Of a stretch of 12,645 bases of DNA, positions 7,071-12,645 are shown piece by piece. The stretch is from NCBI GenBank assembly GCA_025061935.1, contig JANWZY010000062.1, positions 1 to 12,645 on the forward strand, read 5' to 3'. Origin of the DNA: Verrucomicrobiia bacterium. GTDB lineage: Bacteria; Verrucomicrobiota; Verrucomicrobiia; Limisphaerales; DTLC01. The translations under genes and the position numbers were made by a program. Below the pieces are notes generated by a model that made no database searches, was not told the origin of the DNA, and saw nothing but the letters and a program-made list of their open reading frames with translations. Each line of letters opens with the position of its first letter. Position 1 is the stretch's first letter.

Positions 7071-8642
7071 TCAATTGCCGCGTCGTAACAGCTCGGCGCC
7101 GTGCCCGCGCTCGAGCCGCGCTGGCTTCGGCAACGCCCCGGGCACTGCCTTCAACCTGTAACTAACAACCGGACTCGAATTAAGGAACCGGTCAACCTGC
7201 CTCACACCGATGACGTCAGGCATGGGCCCGTCCAATGTAACCGCGCGCAGCGAGCCAGGAAAAATTTGCGTGCGCCATTCACCGGCGCTGCGCGTCTGCA
7301 CCACCCACAACCAAGTTGCGACCGGGTCGCCTTGCACAGGCCTGAGCAGCACACGCACTTTCGTGCCCGTAACTGCAACTCCGACATCCGGACGCAAAGG
7401 TCCGACGCGGCTCGGCCGCTTCAACGGCGGCACAAGCGCAGGTTGCTTGTACAGATTTGTTCGAAGCACGTCCGCCAGTGCGTTCGTGTGACCCATCAGC
7501 CGCCTCAGATGGTAGTGGATGTGCCCCGTAGCACCCGACGCCCTGCGGACAAGCCGGATTTGATCAAGCAACTCGTCCACTGGCCATGATTCATTCACCT
7601 TCGCCGTGTATAGCCCGGGCCAGAGGTGGCGCCCGCGAGAATTCTGCTCGACCCACCAATGCAACAACACCGGAAAGCTCTGCTCGCGCGCGCCAATCCG
7701 CCAGTACAATTGCGGCGCTAGGTAATCTACCCAGCCATTTTGCAGCCACGCGCGCGCGTCCGCGAACAGTCCCGAATAGCTGTCCAATCCCCGCACCCCC
7801 TTCGGCTCGCCGGAACGCCAAATACCAACAGGGCTGACCCCGAACTTGACCCACGGCTTTACAGCCTTGATGCCACGGTACACTTCCTCGATAAACATGT
7901 TCACATTTTGCCTGCGCCAGTCCGCCCGGGACAGCCCTGTGCGCGCGCCGAACCGTGCCCAGCTCGACTCGTCCGGGAACTCGAGAACACGCCCCGATGC
8001 GTCCCGTTCCGGGTAAGGATAGAAATAATCGTCGAAATGTACGCCGTCTATGTCGTAGCGCCGGACCACATCGAGCACCACTGCTAGCGTATGCGCGCGC
8101 GCTTCAGGCTCGCCCGGATCGAGCCATAACTGGCTGCCGTACCGGCGGACCAACTCAGGCCGGGTGCGACTAATGTGATTCGCCGCCACAGGCGACTTGG
8201 CCGAGGCATGCAGCGCGCGGAACGGATTAAACCAAGCATGCAATTCTAGGCCGCGCTTGTGCGCTTCCTCGACCGCGAAAGCGAGCGGGTCGTAGAACGG
8301 CTCCGGCGCGCGGCCCATTGTGCCGGTAAGGTATTCCGACCACGGCTCAAGCCGCGACGCATAAAACGCATCGCACGCAGGCCGCACCTGCAAGATGATT
8401 GCATTCAGCCCTAGCGCAGCCGCGCGGTCGAGGAACTCCACCAACTCGGCCTTTTGCTCGGCGGTGCTCAGACCTTTCTTTGACGGCCAGGCAATGTTAT
8501 TGACCGTCGGCACCCATGCGCCGCGGAATTCACGCGCCGGCTCGGGCAGGGTGACCCGCGCAGGTTCATACAAAAGCGCAGGGGCACCTGCCTGAACCTG
8601 CGCGGCAGCAAGCACCAGGCTCAGAAACAACACGCCACGCAT
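7071..8642 (-). CDS. Secreted GH10-like glycoside hydrolase (GHL10/DUF187)
   Basis: This protein of 523 residues belongs to the GHL10 family (YngK-like, PF02638), TIM-barrel enzymes related to glycoside hydrolases; the substrate is not defined, with cell-wall or other polysaccharides likely. A Sec signal peptide (RGVLFLSLVLAAAQVQA) precedes the domain, which runs from about residue 39 (EFRGAWVPTVNN) to about 400. Key parts are LNAIILQVRP, AWFNPFRA, the acidic IDGVHFDDYFYP (about 198-209), KFGVSPVGIW and WVDYLAPQLYW, then GHIHYHLRRLMG. A beta-rich C-terminal part (about 410-510) looks like a fibronectin III-type module, as is common in the family. The ATG at 8642 is chosen; a TTG at 8660 would add MKRVLR, also a plausible signal n-region. 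The protein should act in the periplasm or outside. It is divergent from the barrel gene. Confidence 0.9.
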   Translation of the reverse strand: MRGVLFLSLVLAAAQVQAGAPALLYEPARVTLPEPAREFRGAWVPTVNNIAWPSKKGLSTAEQKAELVEFLDRAAALGLNAIILQVRPACDAFYASRLEPWSEYLTGTMGRAPEPFYDPLAFAVEEAHKRGLELHAWFNPFRALHASAKSPVAANHISRTRPELVRRYGSQLWLDPGEPEARAHTLAVVLDVVRRYDIDGVHFDDYFYPYPERDASGRVLEFPDESSWARFGARTGLSRADWRRQNVNMFIEEVYRGIKAVKPWVKFGVSPVGIWRSGEPKGVRGLDSYSGLFADARAWLQNGWVDYLAPQLYWRIGAREQSFPVLLHWWVEQNSRGRHLWPGLYTAKVNESWPVDELLDQIRLVRRASGATGHIHYHLRRLMGHTNALADVLRTNLYKQPALVPPLKRPSRVGPLRPDVGVAVTGTKVRVLLRPVQGDPVATWLWVVQTRSAGEWRTQIFPGSLRAVTLDGPMPDVIGVRQVDRFLNSSPVVSYRLKAVPGALPKPARLERGHGAELLRRGN

Positions 8643-8665
8643 GCGCAGAACTCGTTTCAAATGCG

Positions 8666-8678
8666 GCCAGAGTCTGGC
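8666..8678. promoter_or_regulatory. 13-bp odd palindrome upstream of the GH10-like gene
   Basis: GCCAGA, one base, TCTGGC form a perfect 6+1+6 dyad 23 bases upstream of the chosen start codon of the GH10-like gene. The size and place suit an operator or leader hairpin. No promoter could be placed with confidence around it. Confidence 0.3.
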
Positions 8679-8823
8679 TTATCTGAGCCACTTATTGCAA
8701 AATCTTTCGTAGCCGCCTCTAAACACCCTCCAAGTCCCCGATTGCCGAAAGGCTCACACCCACAACGATATAGATGCGAGGCTGCAGTCTGCGACAAGGG
8801 CTGCCGGCGCTGGTGCGCCAATC

Positions 8824-8898
8824 CGCGTGCCGGTTATGCATCCAAAACTGGGTTCCGTGAGAAGGCGGGCAAAAAACGCCTTTGACAACCGGCACGCG
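8824..8898. repeat. Nested inverted repeat in the divergent spacer
   Basis: CGCGTGCCGGTT (8824-8835) is a perfect 12-base inverted match to AACCGGCACGCG (8887-8898), with 51 bases between. Inside lies a second perfect hairpin, AAGGCG (8862-8867) with CGCCTT (8877-8882), loop rich in A. The right arms overlap the -35 of the candidate promoter at 8882. It may be a paired regulator site, a structured element that can form a cruciform, or a small mobile remnant. No target-site duplication was noticed. Confidence 0.55.
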
Positions 8899-8911
8899 CC
8901 ATGCCCAAAAT
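8882..8911 (+). promoter_or_regulatory. Candidate promoter of the barrel gene, leaderless
   Basis: A perfect -35 TTGACA (8882-8887) is followed by 18 nt and CAAAAT (8906-8911, 4 of 6 to TATAAT). Transcription would start about 8918-8921, at or next to the ATG at 8921, so the mRNA would have almost no leader. No ribosome binding site is seen before that ATG, which agrees with leaderless translation. Confidence 0.5.
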
Positions 8912-8920
8912 ACCCCCGAA

Positions 8921-10180
8921 ATGAACGGCGCCGCCCCGAAGAGACTGGGAGCAACGGGTTGGATACTTTCAGCCGTGTGTGCATTTGGCCAGCTCAGTCC
9001 CGGCGAACCGACGGCGCCAGATTATCTACCGGGCAAATCGATCCTATCTGACCCCCCTGCAGCCGAGGCCATCAACGCCAAGGCAAGCTATGCAGGCGGT
9101 TGGATGAACTCTGCCGAGGGGCACAACTTTGACGCGAGCATTTCGTTACCCGTGTCACATGCGTTCGGATTCCAAGCCGACGGCATGTATAGCCGGATCT
9201 GTGGCCTGGATTTCTACGGCGGCGCGGGCCACCTGTTCTGGCGGAACCCCGACCGCGGCCTCTTAGGCATTGCAGGCGGTTACCTTTACCGCACGCACGT
9301 GGACACGTTCCAGGTCGGCGCTGAAGCAGAGTATTACCTCGGGCAGTTCAGTCTGAGCGCATTCGCGGGTATCGGCCGCATCGAATACAGCAGGCCAGCC
9401 CCGTTCATTGATACCGAGCCTACCCGATTCGTCGGCAGTCTCAGAGCCGATTGGTACCCGTTTGAAGATTTGCGCGTGGGCGCAGGCTTCATCGCCGCCT
9501 TCGGAAACAATCTCATTAAGAGCGACATTGAGTTCCAGACGCCGATTGCCGGCCTTGCGCTGACTGCCGAGGCCGCAATCGGCGAGCACGATTACGATCA
9601 TGTACTGCTCGGTGTCAGGTATTACTTCGGGGGCAATAAAACCTTGCAGCATCGTCACCGCCGGCTCGACCCGCGCAGTCTCATGCCCCAAATACTGCAC
9701 AGCCTCGGCCTGTACGGCGCAGAATACAACCACAAAGCCAAAGCGTACCTGGCACGACTGTTCAGTGCCTACGGATTTGATCCGACATACGGATCCAGCA
9801 TAGTAATCGGGCATTATGGAGTGAGGGATGCGATCGCCATGTCAGAGTCAGCTCAAATAATCGTTCCCAAGTTTGAGCAACTGCCGGGGTTGCCTCAAAC
9901 GGGATACCCACCGAGTCCACCAGTTGAAATCCCAGAGGGCACTCATTCGACACCTGGCTCTAGCAGCGTAGTTTTCGAGTTTGGGTGTAACACCTATCGC
10001 GCCCAATTCATACAAGCAGGACATCCGCCGCTACCGCCGAGTCAAATCTCAGTAGATACTGGACCCTTGGTAATGCTAGGCGGATTTAACCAAGCCGGTG
10101 AGTCAATCCTCATCTATCCGGGACTCCCTGTATGGCCTGGGCCGGGCGCAATCACGGAGTTACAGCTACCTAGTCCGTAG
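8921..10180 (+). CDS. Outer-membrane beta-barrel protein with C-terminal tail
   Basis: The 419-residue product has a weak signal peptide (core GWILSAVCAFG, 13-23), then about 185 residues (50-236) of alternating polar and aromatic strands typical of small porin-like barrels: FDASISL, FGFQADGMYS, LGIAGGYLY, QVGAEAEYYLG, FSLSAFAGIG, VGSLRADWYP, LRVGAGFIAAFG and finally HVLLGVRYYF ending at F236, a classic closing strand. A basic patch KTLQHRHRRLDP (240-251) follows. Residues 268-419 form an unrecognised tail with a Pro-rich linker (about 320-345, PGLPQTGYPPSPPVEIPEG). GC content falls from 60-68 % in barrel blocks to about 48-53 % in tail blocks that I counted. An in-frame TTG at 8882 is the promoter's TTGACA, so the ATG at 8921 is preferred. 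The ligand or cargo is unknown. The barrel call is good; the family name is open. Confidence 0.78.
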   Translation: MNGAAPKRLGATGWILSAVCAFGQLSPGEPTAPDYLPGKSILSDPPAAEAINAKASYAGGWMNSAEGHNFDASISLPVSHAFGFQADGMYSRICGLDFYGGAGHLFWRNPDRGLLGIAGGYLYRTHVDTFQVGAEAEYYLGQFSLSAFAGIGRIEYSRPAPFIDTEPTRFVGSLRADWYPFEDLRVGAGFIAAFGNNLIKSDIEFQTPIAGLALTAEAAIGEHDYDHVLLGVRYYFGGNKTLQHRHRRLDPRSLMPQILHSLGLYGAEYNHKAKAYLARLFSAYGFDPTYGSSIVIGHYGVRDAIAMSESAQIIVPKFEQLPGLPQTGYPPSPPVEIPEGTHSTPGSSSVVFEFGCNTYRAQFIQAGHPPLPPSQISVDTGPLVMLGGFNQAGESILIYPGLPVWPGPGAITELQLPSP

Positions 10181-10199
10181 TCGAGCAGGGACCGCTCGA
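10181..10199 (+). terminator. Hairpin directly after the barrel gene stop
   Basis: TCGAGC (10181-10186), a 7-base loop and GCTCGA (10194-10199) form a perfect 6-bp stem starting at the first base after the TAG stop. No T-tract follows, so it may be a weak terminator or an mRNA 3'-end stabiliser. Confidence 0.4.
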
Positions 10200-10230
10200 T
10201 AGGCCAAACCAGCGCATAAACCGAGCGTTT

Positions 10231-10250
10231 GTAGTTCAGCCTTCAGGCTG
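10231..10250 (-). repeat. Stem-loop repeat copy with AACTAC tail
   Basis: Read on the reverse strand: CAGCC, loop TGAA, GGCTG, then AACTAC. The stem is perfect and the loop is 4 nt. This is the same plan as the four copies at 2578-2746, although the stem sequence is unrelated, and it is about 7.5 kb away. It therefore supports a dispersed family rather than a local tandem array. Confidence 0.55.
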
Positions 10251-10377
10251 GTCGATGTTTGGCGTGGCCCGACCGTCGTGCGCGCGTATGAGGTTCGTCC
10301 CCGCAGTGCAGCACATGCGGCAGTGCAACGGATGCATTTGAAGGTTGTACCGCAGGTTGCGGCGGGCTGCTCTGGCG

Positions 10378-10403
10378 GGAGCGAAACTTGCGCGGTTTGC
10401 TCC
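10378..10403. repeat. Bulged hairpin GGAGCGAAAC/GTTTGCTCC
   Basis: GGAGCGAAAC (10378-10387) pairs with GTTTGCTCC (10395-10403) over nine base pairs with one bulged G and a 7-nt loop. A smaller perfect dyad, CCGCA-GGT-TGCGG, lies just before it at 10350-10362. Both are in non-coding DNA. Confidence 0.45.
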
Positions 10404-10456
10404 GTGCGGTGAAAACGTCTTAACCTGGGACCTTCGGCTGGGTTTGGCTAGCAGCA

Positions 10457-10507
10457 GCGGGCTTTATAGCCTGGTAGACTCGAAGTTCAATTCCCTTCGA
10501 GTCCCGC
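10457..10507 (+). repeat. Two-stem structure with a tRNA-like look
   Basis: GCGGG (10457-10461) pairs with CCCGC (10503-10507), and directly inside on the 3' side ACTCGAA (10478-10484) pairs with TTCGAGT (10496-10502) around an 11-nt loop. A 16-nt bulge on the 5' side can itself fold as GGCT-TTAT-AGCC. The loop text GTTCAATTCC and the bulge text CTGGTAGA resemble T-loop and D-loop sequences, but the element is 51 nt and has no anticodon arm, so it is not called a tRNA. Confidence 0.35.
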
Positions 10508-10538
10508 AACTGTTCGGGGCTTTGTGGCACCGCGCTAA

Positions 10539-10554
10539 AGCCGCTGCAGCGGCT
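10539..10554. repeat. 16-bp perfect palindrome
   Basis: AGCCGCTGCAGCGGCT reads the same on both strands. It has no loop, so as RNA it would fold only with the central bases unpaired. It could be a dimeric protein site or a repeat-family hairpin. Confidence 0.5.
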
Positions 10555-10579
10555 CTTCTTGTTTGACTTGCGGAAATGT

Positions 10580-10605
10580 GCACCGGCCTGAAGCAGGTGC
10601 TAACG
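10580..10605 (+). repeat. Possible degenerate stem-loop repeat with GCTAACG tail
   Basis: GCACC (10580-10584) pairs with GGTGC (10596-10600), with CCTGAAG inside, and is followed by TAACG, giving a GCTAACG ending that resembles the GCTACG tail of the copies at 2578-2746. The loop is 11 nt, longer than in the other copies, so membership in the family is uncertain. Confidence 0.35.
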
Positions 10606-10718
10606 ATATGACTGTAAAAAATCCAGGTTGGGCAGTAACTGGAAAGCTCCATCCCGGTCTTAAGGGTGTCACGCCGTGCGCTTGCAGTACCGCGTCCGGA
10701 CGCCGCACAGGGCCAAAA

Positions 10719-10759
10719 CAGGCTTAAGCCTGAACAGCGAGCCGGGAGGCCAACCCGGC
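10719..10759. repeat. Palindrome plus hairpin pair
   Basis: CAGGCTTAAGCCTG (10719-10732) is a perfect 14-bp palindrome. Nine bases later GCCGGG (10741-10746) and CCCGGC (10754-10759) form a perfect 6-bp stem with a 7-nt loop. The arrangement of two close dyads resembles the pair at 2951-2985 in style, not in sequence. Confidence 0.45.
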
Positions 10760-10904
10760 GCGCGCCCAAACCAAAAGCGCGCACAACGCAGTGTAGCATC
10801 TGCGCAATTTGCACGCGGCGCTTTAACGGGTTGCAGTTGAAGATTGACGCTGGGCTGGCGTTGTTGTAGTCGGATGGGAAACCACACCGTTGCGCCATCG
10901 AAAA

Positions 10905-11879
10905 ATGAGAACGCTTGTTTTGAGTGGGCTAGCAGTGCCTGTCGCGCTTTGGGCCGGCACAAACGCACAAACCACAGTTGATTCGCAAAGTACACAGCAA
11001 CCATCCGCAATTGTCCGGCCAGCCGAGGTCGGGTTCAATCCAAGTGTGTTGCCCGAAGGCGCGCGCGTTTTCCGGAACCTCAGCTATGTGACAAACGGGC
11101 ATGCGCGCCATAAGCTCGATCTGTACCTGCCGGCTGCGGGCACAAATCTGCCACTTGTGGTGTGGATTCATGGCGGCGCATGGCTCGGCGGCAGCAAGGA
11201 ACTGTGTCCCGCGCTGTTTTTGCTGCGCGACGGGTTCGCCGTGGCCAGCATCAATTACCGGTTGAGTCAGCACGCGACTTTTCCCGCGCAGCTTGAGGAC
11301 TGCAAAACTGCCATACGCTGGCTGCGCGCTCATGCGCGTGAATACGGAATCGACCCGGACCGGATCGGCGTCTGGGGCGTGTCTGCAGGCGGGCACTTGG
11401 CAGCATTGCTCGGCACAACAGGCGGCACCACCGAATTCGACAAAGGCGAATATCTCACGGTATCGAGCCGCGTGCAGGCGGTTTGCGATTGGTTCGGCCC
11501 AACCGATCTGACACAAATGAGCAAGTTTCCGAGCGACATTGACCACGACGCGCCGGACTCGCCCGAGTCGCGGCTGCTCGGCGGGCCGGTGCAGGAAAAC
11601 CAAGAGAAAGCGCGGCGCGCGAACCCGATTACCTACGTGAGCAAGGACGCCCCGCCGTTCCTGATCATGCACGGTGACAAAGACAGGCTGGTGCCGCTGA
11701 ACCAGAGCGAGCTTTTGGCCGACGCGCTGAAACGCGCAGGGGTACAAGTCACATTCCATGTCATCAGAGGTGCGGGGCACGGGTTCGGCGCAAAGGAACA
11801 TTTCGAGCTGGTCCGCGAGTTTTTCATAGCGCAGCTCGGGTCTGAGCCGGCGCGAGACCGAACCAACGCCCAAAAATGA
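10905..11879 (+). CDS. Secreted alpha/beta hydrolase (esterase-like)
   Basis: This 324-residue protein is an alpha/beta-hydrolase of the esterase/lipase type (BD-FAE or hormone-sensitive-lipase-like group), expected to split carboxylic esters, perhaps on plant or other polysaccharides, in the periplasm or outside. A Sec signal peptide is visible (MRTLVLSGLAVPVALWAG, cleavage near residue 21). The fold begins about residue 55. The oxyanion motif is HGGAW (89-93), the nucleophile is S160 in GVSAGG, the acid is probably D260 in HGDKDRLVP, and the histidine is H292 in GAGHGF, so the triad is complete. Length is normal for the family. The ATG at 10905 gives a clean signal peptide; a TTG at 10890 would add five residues. 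No ribosome binding site is seen. It is 700 bases from the barrel gene and 110 bases from the cysteine synthase gene, so co-transcription with the latter is possible. Substrate is not known. Confidence 0.9.
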   Translation: MRTLVLSGLAVPVALWAGTNAQTTVDSQSTQQPSAIVRPAEVGFNPSVLPEGARVFRNLSYVTNGHARHKLDLYLPAAGTNLPLVVWIHGGAWLGGSKELCPALFLLRDGFAVASINYRLSQHATFPAQLEDCKTAIRWLRAHAREYGIDPDRIGVWGVSAGGHLAALLGTTGGTTEFDKGEYLTVSSRVQAVCDWFGPTDLTQMSKFPSDIDHDAPDSPESRLLGGPVQENQEKARRANPITYVSKDAPPFLIMHGDKDRLVPLNQSELLADALKRAGVQVTFHVIRGAGHGFGAKEHFELVREFFIAQLGSEPARDRTNAQK

Positions 11880-11989
11880 CCAGCGGCCCGGTTAGCGCCT
11901 AAACGCGACGCAAGTGCCCCCGCACAACAGCGGTGTAGCCAAACGTTTCGACACGTGCAATATTCAACTCAAAAAACACAAGCAGGCTC

Positions 11990-12645
11990 ATGGCACGAAT
12001 ATTCAACGACATAACCGAGACGGTCGGCAACACGCCACTTGTGCGGCTGAATCGCACGGCACAAAAGCACGGCGTAGTGGCCGAAGTATTGCTCAAGCTC
12101 GAATTTTTCAACCCGCTGTCCAGTGTCAAAGACCGTATCGGCGTAGCTATGATAGACGCGGCGATGCGCGCCGGGTTGATCAAGCCCGACACGGTACTGA
12201 TCGAGCCGACGAGCGGCAACACCGGGATTGCGCTTGCGTTTGTTGCGGCCGCGCGCGGGTTGAAATTGATCCTGACTATGCCCGAGACCATGTCGCTCGA
12301 GCGGCGCAAACTGCTCAAGGTCCTCGGGGCAAAGCTGGTGTTAACCGACGGGTCGAAAGGCATGCGCGGCGCGGTCGAAAAGGCCGAAGAACTGCACGCT
12401 AAAATACCGAACAGCATCATCCTCCAGCAGTTCGCGAACCCCGCCAATCCGGAAATCCATCGGCGCACCACAGCCGAGGAAATCTGGCGCGACACCGACG
12501 GGCGCGTGGACATATTGGTTGCCGGGGTGGGCACGGGCGGCACGATCACCGGCGTAGCCGAGGTGATTAAACCGCGCAAGCCGAGTTTCAAAGCGATTGC
12601 GGTCGAGCCGGCCAAGTCGCCAGTGCTTTCCGGCGGCCAACCTGG
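11990..12645 (+). CDS. cysK: Cysteine synthase (O-acetylserine sulfhydrylase), partial
   Basis: The first 218 codons of a cysteine synthase run off the window end; the family is usually about 310 residues. The enzyme makes L-cysteine from O-acetylserine and sulfide in the cytoplasm, using pyridoxal phosphate. Visible features are TVGNTPLVRL (11-20), the PLP lysine K47 in NPLSSVKDR, the phosphate and substrate loop PTSGNTG (73-79), QQFANPANP (146-154) and the PLP-phosphate loop GVGTGGT (179-185). No frameshift or stop interrupts it. The ATG at 11990 fits the family start; only a weak AGCAGG precedes it. CysK and CysM cannot be told apart with certainty here, but the start and PLP motifs favour CysK. 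The active-site C-terminal part is outside the window. Confidence 0.92.
   Translation, partial: MARIFNDITETVGNTPLVRLNRTAQKHGVVAEVLLKLEFFNPLSSVKDRIGVAMIDAAMRAGLIKPDTVLIEPTSGNTGIALAFVAAARGLKLILTMPETMSLERRKLLKVLGAKLVLTDGSKGMRGAVEKAEELHAKIPNSIILQQFANPANPEIHRRTTAEEIWRDTDGRVDILVAGVGTGGTITGVAEVIKPRKPSFKAIAVEPAKSPVLSGGQP

Larger units (their letters stand above)
10200..10904. other. Non-coding spacer rich in inverted repeats
   Basis: About 700 bases contain no supported gene. Short open frames on either strand lack motifs and run across the inverted repeats. I count at least eight short dyads: 10237-10250, 10350-10362, 10378-10403, 10457-10507, 10539-10554, 10580-10600, 10719-10732 and 10741-10759. 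A TTGACG at 10844-10849 has no good -10 partner, so the promoter of the following hydrolase gene was not placed. Confidence 0.5.

Noticed and set aside
8882..8920. TTG start adding 13 residues to the barrel protein
   Set aside because: The TTG is part of a perfect TTGACA -35 element, and the added residues would only push a charged, non-hydrophobic stretch ahead of the signal peptide.
10478..10507. tRNA gene
   Set aside because: T-loop-like text is present, but there is no anticodon arm and the total length is too short for a tRNA.
10844..10872. Promoter of the alpha/beta hydrolase based on TTGACG
   Set aside because: The -10 region at 16-18 nt spacing (for example TAGTCG) matches too poorly to call.
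10929..11873. 314-codon reverse open frame opposite the alpha/beta hydrolase
   Set aside because: The forward frame has a complete catalytic triad and signal peptide. The reverse frame shows no domain and mirrors the real gene almost exactly.
11899..12615. 238-codon reverse open frame opposite the cysteine synthase
   Set aside because: It is antisense to a clear cysK with intact PLP motifs; its composition is typical of a shadow frame.

Overview
The window looks like chromosomal DNA from a Gram-negative, fairly GC-rich bacterium. Coding blocks counted by hand are about 60-68 % GC. A predicted outer-membrane beta-barrel and secreted proteins with Sec signal peptides point to a diderm cell. 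The gene mix, the scarcity of Shine-Dalgarno motifs and the hairpin-rich spacers fit a Verrucomicrobiota-type genome. That placement is an inference from gene content and style, not a search result.

Layout, left to right. (1) A forward PolB-like 3'-5' exonuclease (47-766). (2) Four reverse-strand genes, listed here by position: a DUF4143 ATPase (1017-2171), a DUF554 membrane protein (3550-4266), an alpha-glucan phosphorylase (4673-6868) and a secreted GH10-like glycoside hydrolase (7071-8642). (3) A divergent spacer with a nested inverted repeat and a good promoter. (4) Forward genes for an outer-membrane barrel protein with an unusual C-terminal tail (8921-10180), a secreted alpha/beta hydrolase (10905-11879) and the first 218 codons of a cysteine synthase (11990 to the window end).

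The genes do not form one pathway. GlgP releases glucose-1-phosphate from internal glucan. The GH10-like protein and the alpha/beta hydrolase are predicted to act outside the cytoplasm on polysaccharide or esters, and the barrel protein would sit in the outer membrane. These fit a carbohydrate-using lifestyle, but wide spacers separate them and I see no compact operon.

The most unusual content is in the spacers. Two long non-coding stretches (2172-3549 and 10181-10904) are crowded with short perfect inverted repeats. At least five copies share one plan: a 5-7 bp stem whose sequence differs from copy to copy, a 4-nt loop, and a near-constant tail of the type GCTACG or AACTAC. This looks like a dispersed stem-loop repeat family. 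I found no CRISPR array, transposase, rRNA or convincing tRNA.
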